From Stromatinia cepivora (taxonomy: Eukaryota; Ascomycota; Leotiomycetes; Helotiales; Sclerotiniaceae), in NCBI GenBank assembly GCA_014898415.1, contig RCTD01000004.1, positions 2,778,904 to 2,842,903 on the forward strand: a DNA stretch of 64,000 nucleotides. The letters are read 5' to 3'. Positions 1 to 10,608 of this stretch are shown piece after piece; the stretch's first letter is position 1, and the number at the start of each line of letters is the position of its first letter. The translations under genes were made by a program, and so were the position numbers. The notes under the pieces are model-generated. The model was not told the origin of the DNA and ran no database searches. It saw only the letters and a list, made by a program, of their open reading frames with translations.

Positions 1-52
1 GTAACCCTAATAACACTTACATATAACCCTACAACCTACAAATGGGTATTTG
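1..52 (+). repeat. Ty3/gypsy LTR, left part (split by copia insertion)
   Basis: These bases match the middle of the gypsy LTRs at 47173-47454 and 53931-54207 when read on the opposite strand to those coordinates; the shared core is ACCCTAATAAC followed by AATGGGTATTTGTG. The LTR resumes at 5141 after the copia element. In the sense of the gypsy element this copy points to the right. The rest of the LTR lies outside the window. Confidence 0.8.
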
Positions 53-218
53 TGTTGGAAATAAGGCCATCATAGGATTAGAATTGAGATCACAAGACCA
101 TAATGATGCATAGACCATATTTGGGGATAACCTCAATTCTACTCCTACTAGAATTATATATCCTTAGTTCAATTTATATAATCAATAATACTATTATTTC
201 CTGTATCAAAAGTTAATA
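53..218 (+). repeat. copia-1 5' LTR (166 bp)
   Basis: It begins TGTTGGAAAT and ends AAAAGTTAATA; the matching end of the 3' LTR reads TTAACA, so the terminal CA has become TA here. The same 166-bp LTR occurs at 46783-46948. Confidence 0.92.
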
Positions 219-233
219 GGTTATGAGATCCGG
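219..233 (+). other. copia-1 primer-binding site, half-tRNA type
   Basis: The bases directly after the LTR read GGTTATGAGATCCGG. GGTTATGAG is the complement of CTCATAACC, which contains the CAT anticodon of initiator methionine tRNA. Priming from the anticodon stem-loop (half tRNA) is known for copia of Drosophila and relatives. The equivalent site in copia-2 (46949 on) is more degraded. The tRNA match is inferred from memory of the anticodon loop. Confidence 0.6.
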
Positions 234-558
234 TTGTATAATAATGATTAAAAAATAAAGCAAATTGAGAAAGGATTAGTATAGCTAATAAGGGTGAAAC
301 AAAATGAAAATCAGAGTTTTTATACAATACTACCGAAGCAGAGTTGAAATATAATAATACAGTTTATAATTCATAATATTATAGGCCAAAGCGGAGAGCA
401 ATCTGTATAGTGCCGATATAGAATTATAACAAAAGCAAAAAGCAAGTTCGCATAACTATAAGAAAATATATTACAATACAATCTTATGAATTCTTTTATT
501 GTTTTATTTTTATATTTCTTTATTATTTTGAATTTATTTGTTGTATATCTTTTTTTTT

Positions 559-3500
559 AAGATCGTTTTAAAAATCTGAAGACTATCTTCGATACCCATC
601 AAACAGCAAGAAACCTTCACAATGTCGGAATCAAACAACCCTTCGAAGCTTGGGACAAACTGAAAGAGTACAGAAGGAAACTAGGAGCTGCAGACGAAAG
701 CTGTCGGTCAGTATATCAAGATACTGCCCTGTTTTTGGTTTTAATACATAATCTTCCAATCGATTATCAAAGAGTAATGGATATATTGGATATCCAAATC
801 AGTTTTAGTATCGATAATAAGATCAAGTATTTACAGGCTAAAGAACTTCGTTTTAAGAATGGATCAGAGCTAATACAAATTGCAAAAGGATCTAAGTACG
901 CTTCTCAATACCAAGAATCAGATTTCGAGATCCCAAATAATATTTGTAATCTGTATTAAAGGGAAAATTATTATATACAAAACTGTTTGTATTTAGTATA
1001 AACCAGCAAACTACTTTGTAATTATCTTTATTATTAAAAAAGAAAAAGATCATCGAATCCGAAGAAGATTTATTTCAACAAGAAAGACCAAATATATTTT
1101 ACTAATAATATCTTTGAATCAGATTCCGATATTAAGGATATAATGAAAAAAGATTGCAATTTGATAAAAGAAATTATTAATAAGACTTCCTTTAGCAAAT
1201 AATATATCGATACAGACACTTCTTTATATATATCTGATCAACTTTCATTATTTAAATCAATAGAATTTATTACCAAACAAAGAATAAAGATTAATAGAAG
1301 AGTAATGTATTATCGTTATTAGAGTTTAATGGATATGGTATGCAAAAACGATTCTAAGATACTACTTTCAAATGTATTATATATATTAGGGTTAAAAGTA
1401 AACTTGCTATCAAAAAAAAGGATCTATAAAACAGAGTTACAAAGGGAATTCAATTCTCATTATATATATTTCAAGAAGGATAATAAGAAAGTTATCTATA
1501 CTAAAATGTAAAACGGAATGTATATGGTTTTATATATAATCAAAGGATATAAGGATACAGTTCTTTGTTCTAATGTATATCAAAATGATCAGGAAAAAGG
1601 TTTTTCTTCAAAGATAATCGATAACACCAAAGATATCGATAACGAATTAATATTCAAAAAGAAAAAGAGATACCTATTATAATATCGAAAATTTAACTAT
1701 CTAGATTTAAACAAGATTAAGAATCTATACAAGGTATCCAATATAACCAAACCGATAAAGGTCCCAATTGAATTAGATATCTGCAAAGTATATATATTCA
1801 CTAAAATGATTAATTATATTCCGAAGCAATTGAATCTATACAAATCAAAAAAACTCGAACTTATATATTTCGATATTGCAAAACCATTTTTAAAATCGAT
1901 TCAAAAGAATCGTTATTTCATATTGATTATTGATAATTGTACAAAAATAAATTGGATTATACTATTTAAACAAAAAAACGATACAATTCAAATATTAAAA
2001 ACTTAGAAAAAGAAAATGGAATTAACTACTGAAGAAAAGATCATTGCAACCAGAACTGACAATGCATTGGAACTCTTATAAGCTATTCGTAAATGATCAT
2101 CGAGCATACAATCCGAAATTATAACAATTGCTTTTTTATATCAAAACGAATCTACAAAACGGAATATAAGAATTACAAAAACAGATATAAAAGCAATACT
2201 AAAAGAAGCTAGATTACTATTAAAATTTTGGGACGAAATTGTAGAACACAATATTTATATCAAAAATCGTATTAATATTAATTTTGATATGAATGGAATA
2301 GATCGATTTTTTATAAAAGTTTTTATAAATATAATATCTGATATAAAAATATATAAAATCTGGGGGAACAAATATTATACTTATATTAATCCCAAGATTA
2401 TTCCGAAAGGGCAAAAACATAACAAATTGTGGGATACTTCAAAAATTGGTGTATTTCTAGGGTATTCAAAAGTTACAAACAAATATATCAAAATGTATTC
2501 TCCAAAATTAAGTTATACATTTCGATTAAATAGAATAATCATAAATGAATCTCATCAAAAAGAAGATTTGAATCTTAAATTAAGAAATTGTAAATCAAGC
2601 CTATAAAGAATAAAGAATATAAAACCAGATCGAAAACCTCATGATAGATTGGTAACAAATAAAGTACCTTTTTTATCCTCAATATTAAATACAATATTTG
2701 TATCATCTTCGTTCCAAACGTTCTTTTCAATAGATATTATATCAAGTTCAATAATTGTATCAAACACCTCAATTATCGAATTGAAATTAGGTAAATTAGA
2801 TATATCAATATTAATATATAATGAAGATGAAGATAGCAATATCCAAAAAACAAATCAAGAATCTTCTTTTAAGGATACTTTAGTTATCGAATCTATCATT
2901 TTAGAGGATCCAGCTTAAAAATCAATTTCTGCAAATCCTGAATCTATATCGGAAACAAAATTTAAAATTGTTTTAAATTTTGTTGATAAGTCTATTTCAA
3001 TAGGATCAAAAAGCGAAGTAAATCTACAATTATTTGAGATCGAACAAAAGGATGAAATGGACCTTAAAGACGAATCCTTAAGATATCTAATACAAAAACG
3101 AAAAAGAAATATAGAATAAGATTCTGAAAAAGAACAGAAAAGTAAGATTATAAGGGTATTGATTACAATATTTATGTAGGTTAAAACTCAAGAAAGTGTA
3201 GAATATATTATAATTACAATTCTAATTATTTACAAAATGAATCTTTATATCAAAAACAAAATCGTTTCAGATTTCACAATTTCGTTGATAGATATAAATA
3301 ATACAGAAGATGTAGCATATCCGGCCGAAGAAGTTCTGGAAATCAAAATATTAAGAATTTATAAAAAAGCAATATCAGATCGAAAATACTCTGAAAAATG
3401 AAAGGAAGCTATCCAAAAGGAAATCATATCTTTAATTCAAAATGATACTTGAGAAGAATATATACTCCCTAAAGGAAGTAATCTGATTTCGACGAAATAG

Positions 3501-4930
3501 GTATTTACAGTTAAGACCAAGGATAACAAGGTAGAACGATTCAAGGTAAGATTAGTAATTCGAGGATTCAATCAGATATTAGAAAAGGATTACAACGAAA
3601 TGTTTGCACCAACAATAAGATTAAATATACTTAGACTATTCCTAGTTATTATCGCAAAGGAAAATTTGGAATACTTACATTTCGATATCAAAAACGTCTT
3701 TACTGAATTGTATTTAAAAGAAAAGATCTACTTCGAATTATCTCAAAGTATCAAAATCAAAAAGGGATATGTATTACAAACTTTACAAAGCTTATATAAA
3801 TTGAAGTAAACTGAAAAGGACTGGAATTTACTATTGAAGAAAGAACTTTTAGGTATAGGTTTTGTATAAAGTTTGACAGATCCATATCTGTATATATCCA
3901 AAGACTGTGATATAATATTACTAGTATATATCAACGATATTGTTATTGTATTATATACATTATTGCAAATCATTTGGTTCGATGAAAAGCTATCGGTCCA
4001 TTTTAACACCAAGAATTTAAAGGAGATTAGTAAGATCCTAAATGTTAGAATCATTCGCGATAGAAAAGTGTATATATTAATTATAAATCAAAAAGAATAT
4101 CTCGATACTATATTAATTAAATATAATATTACATATGGACAACATCAAATCAAGAAACTATCAATAATGAATTATATTTATCTCCGGTCAACAATCGATG
4201 ACAATGAACTAGTAGATATGAATGAATATCAATAACGAATAGGAAATATAATTCATTCAATAATATACACCTGACCAGATATAGCATTCTCAATTGGAAG
4301 ACTTTCACAATTTATAACAAAACTAGTAAAACATTATACTATAGTTTTGAAGAATCTGATGTGATATTTACGATCAACAATTAAACAAAAGCTATGGTTC
4401 GGATTAAAGGGAGTACAATCTGATATTTGCAAAGAATACAATATGTTTAACAATACAATAAAGATATATACAGATACAGATTGGGTTAGTGATAAACATA
4501 ATCGGAAAAGTGTTTCAAAGGGAGTTGTGATATTCTACGAAGGCCCTATATCATAGATTAGCAAAAAACAAATATCTATAACTACCTCTAATACAGAATC
4601 AGAATATATTGCAATAATAATATTCATTAAACAAGAAAAATAGATTGTATAAATACTCAAAGATTTATTCAGATCAAGTTACATTAAAAAGAATGGAGAT
4701 ACAGTTCAAATACTTAATAATAATTAAGATGCTTTAGCTTTAACCAAGAATCCATATTTGCATGAACAATCTAAACATATAGATATCAATTATCATTTCA
4801 TTAGGGATTTAATAGAAAAAGAGAAAATCGTTATTAATTATATTAATATATACGATATAATTGCCGACGAAATAATGAAGCCTTATATAAGGATTGCTTT
4901 CGAAAGATTTAAGAAAATATTAGGATTAAT
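559..4930 (+). pseudogene. copia-1 gag-pol relic
   Basis: Pieces of one former polyprotein can be followed along the plus strand. A gag-like helical region lies at about 560-958 (open part 735-958). The segment at 1329-1511 resembles the gag-pre-integrase region, and 1806-2600 holds the integrase core and its C-terminal part. Reverse transcriptase spans about 3400-4300; it includes FAPTIRLNILR, LHFDIKNVF and YINDIVI, where the family has YVDD. RNase H follows at about 4460-4930 with YTDTDWVSD and TSNTESEYIA. A TAG at about 3498 replaces the Trp of the usual K-W-V/I-F motif. Asp to Asn in the catalytic box is itself a G-to-A change. No intact product is possible. Confidence 0.9.
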
Positions 4931-4969
4931 AACCTAGAAGGATCGAATAGGATATTCTCAATAAGGAAG

Positions 4970-5135
4970 TATTGGAAATGAAATTATTATAGAATTAGAA
5001 TTGAGGTTACAAGATTACAATGGTGTATAGATTATATTTGGGGATAACTTCAATTCTATTTCTACTAGAATTATACATTCTTAGTTCAATCTATATAATC
5101 AACAATACTACTACTTCCTGCACCAAAAGTTAACA
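4970..5135 (+). repeat. copia-1 3' LTR (166 bp)
   Basis: It starts TATTGGAAAT (TG changed to TA) and ends TTAACA. It aligns end to end with the 5' LTR without net length change; the differences I see are mainly transitions. Confidence 0.92.
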
Positions 5136-5140
5136 ATTTG

Positions 5141-5249
5141 TGTATATATATCTAATCGCTCCTTACAAACCATAGTTCTTTAGTTGTAGATTTTAAAGAA
5201 CATAATTGACCCTGTTAATTCAGCTCTACTACGGCTTTTGTGCGTCACA
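5141..5249 (+). repeat. Ty3/gypsy LTR, right part
   Basis: This continues the LTR broken at 52 and ends GTGCGTCACA, the complement of the TGTGACGCAC terminus at 47173. The sequence after 5249 does not match the interior of the gypsy copy at 47-54 kb, so this is a solo LTR or the 3' LTR of an element lying to the left. Confidence 0.82.
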
Positions 5250-5560
5250 ATATCGATATAAAAAAAAACTTAATTATATTAAGAAGAAATGTTTATTGAA
5301 TAAAAGATTCTTGATATATTATTTCAGTAAAAGATTGATATTCAGATTCAATACGATAAATATCAAAAAGGGGGGAATTTTAATAAAAAAGCATTTTTTA
5401 ATCGATATTATAATAAATATAGAAAAACAGATTATAATATAAGAACCTATTAAAATAATATAATAAATCCTAGATTATTAGATTCTTAATAGTTTTAATT
5501 AATTGATTTAATCGTTGTTGAATAATATAGGTTTGAAAGTGTAAATTGAAGTGAAAATAA

Positions 5561-5585
5561 TGCGTGCACTGATATAGTGCATGCA
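5561..5585. repeat. short inverted repeat
   Basis: TGCGTGCACT, a 5-base spacer GATAT, and AGTGCATGCA form a 10-bp stem with one mismatch, close to the edge of the AT-rich block. It could be a fragment of a transposon end; nothing else supports that. Confidence 0.5.
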
Positions 5586-5638
5586 TTGATAAATTACGTT
5601 ATTCAATCATATGACCTCGCGTGTTTACACGTGATATT

Positions 5639-5750
5639 TACCCGCGGGTAGCACCCGGAGCATTTTATAGGGTGGTTACCCTACCCTACAGAGCTTCAAC
5701 AGGGTGGCTTTTCGGCCGGGTTTACCCCGGGTATACCCTACCCTTTGCCC
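5639..5750. repeat. GGGTA/TACCC-rich degenerate repeat block
   Basis: The block repeats palindromic pieces such as ACCCGCGGGTA, GGTTACCCTACCC, TTTACCCCGGGTA and TATACCCTACCC. It resembles the GGGTA-containing edges of the array at 31372-31975, and might be an undecayed relative of it. Confidence 0.5.
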
Positions 5751-6772
5751 AGCCCTGATCTTGAGATGCTTAGGGTTACCAGCTAAAAAGGTGGTCGATT
5801 GGTTAGAATCATATCGAATCTGTGTAGGTACCGACTGGCAAACCTTCCTCATCGAGCTAATACTTAATGCACTTTGTAGATAGACCCAGTTGCTAAGAGA
5901 CAAATGCAGCGCATACATACGATATGTGACCTATCTTAGGCTCGCGCGACTGTTCCCCTTTACCCCAAACCTTCCTCTTCTTACGGTGTAATTGTTCCCA
6001 GCCTAAGGGCGCCGTTTTCGTACCTTCTAGAATCAGTCAGACGTGTCAACGGAACAGCTTCGAAGTCTCTTTTGAGAATCACTCGCATTTCCACACAAGT
6101 TCAAACCTGATTCATATGCGATCTTTGAAAGATCGGACTTGCCGGCTTCAAGCGAGGTAGCGGCACAATATTGAGCTACCTATGCATACAGCAGGCCACA
6201 TGTACGTAATTGATAGCACGATAATTTCAAACTAATGTTGCGGCACGTACTTCATCAACAATCGAATATGCTGTTGATCGCTGACGTGGGAGCAGCTATC
6301 TGTGGCACAGCGTTGATCATATTCGCAGTTGAAGACAATATGACACTCGGGACTGAATTGGTAGCAATACTTCGTAAGACGTGCGGCGCAATATTTGGGT
6401 GGGGTAAAAAATTAGCCACTGAGCATGCGCCGGATAAAAAGATGTTATATTGTCCAACTTGTGGGTGATAGTAATATTATATTTGATTTGTTTACTATTT
6501 AAGCCGAGCTACATCCGCGAAAGTTTTTCTAACTTGAACTGTGGAGAATGCACTTTCTTCTGCAATGCAAGCTGTTTGGGAGAAATGGTGAGACATAATA
6601 CACCCTTTCATTATCTCCGGTCATTTCGGCTAAGAGTTTTCTGAAGAAATATTCATCGATTTGTTGGTAATGGAACCTGCAGATGCACATAATATATTAT
6701 GAAGTCGCCTTCAGAACTTGACTTGCCGCAGCCGCAACAACAGAATTCACGAATAGTTCTCGCCTCTAAACG

Positions 6773-7764
6773 ATGTCTTCGGAAAAAGAAAATTACCAAT
6801 ATTCGGAGCCCGCGTATACAAAGTTAGTAGACAGGGCTAAGTTTCCATTCTACCATCCCAACATCAATCAAAAGCTAGTTCCCGAGGTAATTTGCGACTT
6901 TCATTCCAGAACATGCATCTACTATCACACTTAGCTAGTTTCGTATTCACAGACTAGAGATCTCCTCGGAAGGTACAGCCATATTACATCAGACCAGTAG
7001 CCCCAGCATGTTCATAGAGTTGTAAGTTGACTTCTACTGAACTGATGCCAAACCTCAACTGCTAATTCAGCATCTAGCGCGACTTAGCGTGGGACATTTG
7101 TGCATACCCTTGCACTGGAGTCGGCGCATGGCTTGTACCTCAGCTGCGTAAGAACCCCGTGTATCCTGAAATTCTGAAGCGGGTGCAAGCCGGTGAGGCC
7201 TTAATGGACGTGGGATGCTTTGTTGGCCATGATCTGCGACGACTTGTCTACGACGGAGCTCCCTCAGACAGACTGTATGCTGATGATATCATTAGCCACT
7301 GGGACGTTGGATACGAAATGTTTCGTGATCGAGGTCGTTTTAAAGCCCATTTCATTGAAGCGGATATTGTGTCTCAATCTGAAACACTTGCACAATTAAG
7401 ACGCCAGGTCGATATTATATCGATTACACAAGTGATTCATCAATGGGGCTGGGATGGGCAGGTCAATTGTGCCAAAAAGCTTACTGCTTTTACCAAGGGA
7501 CCGGGGTCGATGGTTGTGGGCAACCAAATTAGAGATCCCAAGGCTCAAGAGGTTACACTGAAGTCACTCGGTGTTCCCATGTGGCGACACAATCCTGAAT
7601 CTTTTGCAAAGCTGTGGGATCAAGTGGGAAGCGAGACAGGCACACAGTGGGAAACCCAGGCATGGGTTCGAACATTCGAGGAGATGTCGTTTGGTGCCCA
7701 AGATGGGGCTTGGATGGAGCCTGGTGTGTCACTCATCGAATTTTTCGCCAGGCGCACAAAGTGA
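6773..7764 (+). pseudogene. SAM-dependent methyltransferase-like gene with in-frame stop
   Basis: Three exons are supported: 6773-6886, 6953-7021 and 7078-7764. The introns begin GTAATT and GTAAGT and end CACAG and TCTAG, and all phases agree, giving about 289 codons. Exon 3 carries the class I methyltransferase glycine motif (LMDVGCFVGHDLR), then an Asp-rich loop (LYADDI) and the DIISITQVIHQW segment. The family is seen in fungal metabolite regions; the substrate is unknown. Exon 2 reads RDLLGRYSHITSDQ, stop, PQHVHRV, with TAG at 6998-7000. The sequence resumes in the same frame with the expected HxHRVRD-like join to exon 3, so a single nonsense change is the simplest reading (CAG to TAG would fit). 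Unless the stop is a sequencing error or is read through, this is a pseudogene. The convergent neighbour is a broken MFS transporter. Confidence 0.75.
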
Positions 7765-8288
7765 AATTACCTATTATCAGTGTCAGATTTGGCAAAAGAC
7801 AGTTTAGCAATATTGCTTATCTCATTCTTTCTGACCTGTAACTGAACGAACCTATTCCTTGTCCAGTGCGCGCTGTTGTGAAGGCGGCATTCTTATGATT
7901 TTATGCACACTGAAAATACGATCAATTCTGTTATATCTATTTCCGCTTGTACTGTGAGCCTGAATTTATTCCACTTCTTTTCAGGTGTTGATATCAACTG
8001 AAAAATCATTCAAAACGAGGGTAGGTTGAAGCACGGTTGGTTCTTTTCGATGTTGTTGCATCCAACCATGATCTGGATGATCACAAATTATAACAACCCC
8101 AATTTATTGATACAAAATACTAAAATTCTGATAATTCTGTGTAGTATGTATCATACAATGTAGCAATGGATATCATTTTCAATCTTGGGCCATGCCGTAA
8201 TTAGGATGAAATTTTATTTGTTAGACAGTATCTTCTGATAAACCAAATACATCTTTAATCAATTCTCCGGAGAATTTTCATTCTCCAT
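7765..8288. other. intergenic between convergent broken genes
   Basis: These are the 3' flanks of the methyltransferase-like gene and the MFS pseudogene. I see no further coding signal. Confidence 0.6.
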
Positions 8289-9935
8289 TTATTTACCAAT
8301 GGCACGTATTCTCTCACCCCAATACCACAATATAAAGCATACTGCCGCCTAATACAATCCATATAAAACTGAGAAGACTGTTTCCCCAACCAGCTCCCAA
8401 CTTATCATAAAGCTGAGGGCCAAATATAGGTAAGATAAATGCCATAACGTTTGCACTCACTCGTGACGCCGCATTCGCTGATGCTCCATATTTATTAAAC
8501 TCGTCCAGTTGGTAAGCAAGAAGTCCTTGACTGAACACCATGTTCCCCAATGTAAACACAGCTGCGCCAATATCAACCACTGCCCATGGACCAATTACTT
8601 TAGCCACCCAACCGTACCAAAATAGACCAATTGGCATCAAAATAGCACCGCCTATTGAATACGGTACGCGAAACTCTGGTCTGCCAGAGCTGTTGTTCTT
8701 GTTGCTAAGACGTTTGTACATCCAGTCCATGATGCGACCTCCAATTTGAGATGCAGCTGTGGCACCGATAGCGATTGCAATGTAATGAAGAGCACTTGCT
8801 GAAACCGCTTGCCCGTAGCTTTTAATGTAAAGAGTAGCGAATGTTGAAATTAAGATCGTGTAGATGCCAAAGCTAACCCCAAATATGCATGTAATAATTT
8901 GAATGATCGGCCGACGTATAAGAAGTTGAAAAGGGCGAATAAAACTAACAGACAGCTGAGGAAGTAGTTCTTGGCAATATTGAGTACTGAGCATCCAACC
9001 AACATCAGATGAGAACTCGTCTCGGGATTTGGCCTTTCGTCGAAGAAGAACTGTGTGTAAGATTCTCGTATGAAGATGTACCCCGCCAATGTTATGAGAC
9101 CATTAAAAATGGACATGATCCAAAATATCCAAGGCCACACTACCAATTGTGTTATAATACCACCAACAGTTGGACCAAGTGCTGGCCCAAGGTATGGTAG
9201 AAACGACGCAATAGCGGGAGACTTTCTGCGTTCTCGTTTTCCATACATATCCGCCATGACCGGTCCAGTAATCTTTAAGGAATGAAACTGTCAGTGAATG
9301 AACTTTTGTAGATAGGTGTTCTTTTTACTGATGCATACCGTGATACCACCGCTAGCACCTATTCCTGTCATGAGTCTACCTGTAATCATCAAAGCCTTTG
9401 AGTTACCTAAAGGACAAAGAGCATTCCACAAAATGTACCATGCATTGCAGAATAACCATGTGCCCCTTCGGCCGGTAATTTCGGATAAACCTGCAGCCGG
9501 GAAGGGACCTATGGCTAGACCAAGGAAGTAAGTAGAGAATATAATTTGAGCAGTATAGGTGTTGATGTTCAGGTCGCGTGAGATATCGCCGAGGGCAGCT
9601 GCAATCATACTAGCTAACAATAAAGTCACTAGCTAGCCTAGGGAAAATATGGCACCAATTGTAATCTTGCGCCATGATGGCCAATTGTAAGGATCTTGAG
9701 GATCATCTAGACCATCCCATGTGCTCTGCCTTGAAATTAGTCATTATGAGTAGATAGATGTACACCAATATTGACCTACACCATATTCTTCTTTAAGCTT
9801 TTCGAGGCGTTGAGAGGCTTCGTCCTCTGGATCGGGCGCTGGTTGAACGCGTTCGACATCTTGCTTTTGATCTATTATAACAAGAATACTCTTGTTTTCT
9901 GGCGACATAAGATCTTTCGCTGTGGGAGTAGTCAT
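8289..9935 (-). pseudogene. MFS drug:H+ antiporter-like transporter (DHA1 type), broken
   Basis: Exons on the minus strand are 9935-9780, 9725-9339 and 9272-8289, with introns GTAGGT..GGCAG and GTATGC..AAAG. The intact gene would encode about 508 residues, normal for the family. Visible features are a DPYNW motif before the first membrane segment, helices around LGLAIGPFPAAGLSEITGRR (the loop 2-3 signature region), LGPALGPTVGGIITQ, and several C-terminal helices. There are three lesions. TAG at 9635-9633 lies in helix 1 directly after IFSLG, where relatives usually have Gln. A missing base near 9055-9065 moves RESYTQFF into the frame of LLRRKAKSRDEF. One extra base near 8325 separates the ORF from the expected end WYWGERIRAIGK. 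The two indels cancel in length. Such carriers export small molecules across the plasma membrane. Confidence 0.85.
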
Positions 9936-10608
9936 AATGTACGATAACACGACTGAATTATGACAAAGTGAAGTGGATTTCTCGACGTGCTCGAAACCAA
10001 AGAACAATAAAATGATAAAGAGCGGAAACGAAAATGCAAGAGACTAGAGACTATCAAGAAAATAATATACATGCGACATGATGCTACCGATTGAATTGAA
10101 GTACATCCTATCACATTCAATCCCTTGAACGCTCGGAATTGATTCATACACGGAATTCAAAGTTCTTCGGAATTGGATCCGTACTGAAATCAAAAATCAC
10201 TAATTACTTTCTGCCATTCTTTATCATTACCTATTTAACGTTATCTGATCTCTGCAACGTTCCCTTTAAAGTTATCAGATCCGTCAAAATCTTAACTATT
10301 GTGCATATAGCTGGTCTATGGAGCGCTTCTGCCTGCCTGTACCACAATCAAACATACGCTGCCATGAATTAGAGATATCTGTCTGTCTATCCGACTCCGG
10401 AATACATGCATCTCGTATGCCATGACCAATCCAACTTCGTTTGCACAGCAGAATAGATCACATTAACCCGCATAAGCATATTTAATGTATCAAAGTTGAG
10501 GTCAAAGGAATTCTTAGCCGTTAAGAGGCTCCGAGATAACTTCAAAGAATTGACCAAATTGGTCTGCAAGATTGAAAGACAAGCAAGTCGCGAGTCATTT
10601 GAGTCGCT
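9936..10608. other. intergenic between MFS 5' end and DUF4185-like 3' end
   Basis: This stretch should contain the former promoter of the MFS gene. No further gene or clear motif is visible. Confidence 0.55.

Larger units (their letters stand above)
53..5135 (+). mobile_element. Ty1/copia LTR retrotransposon, full length, RIP-decayed (copia-1)
   Basis: Two LTRs of equal length (53-218 and 4970-5135) flank an interior with a gag-like region, integrase, reverse transcriptase and RNase H in copia order. The 5-bp target duplication ATTTG lies at 48-52 and 5136-5140, and removing the element restores a continuous gypsy LTR. The reading frames are cut by many TAG/TAA codons at places where the family has Trp or Gln. 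The AT-rich composition and transition-type damage fit RIP. The element is not autonomous. Confidence 0.93.
5250..6772. other. intergenic; AT-rich to normal-composition boundary
   Basis: 5250-5560 is AT-rich repeat-like DNA with no recognisable gene. A hairpin lies at 5561-5585 and a GGGTA/TACCC-rich block at about 5639-5750. From about 5750 to 6772 the composition is normal. The open frames there (for example 6235-6468) have no recognisable family, and I do not call them genes. Confidence 0.6.

Noticed and set aside
5206..5442. Open frame starting inside the gypsy LTR
   Set aside because: It crosses the LTR end into AT-rich DNA and is a low-complexity Lys/Ile-rich translation with no motif.
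5700..5780. GGGTTACC and TACCCTACCC motifs considered as internal telomere repeats
   Set aside because: The units do not follow TTAGGG periodicity; better described as a GGGTA palindrome block.
5676..5918. Open frame on the minus strand
   Set aside because: It spans the GGGTA repeat block and has no recognisable features; treated as chance.
6235..6468. Open frame with a hydrophobic patch and CPTCG end
   Set aside because: No family resemblance, no supporting splice or promoter signals, and short.
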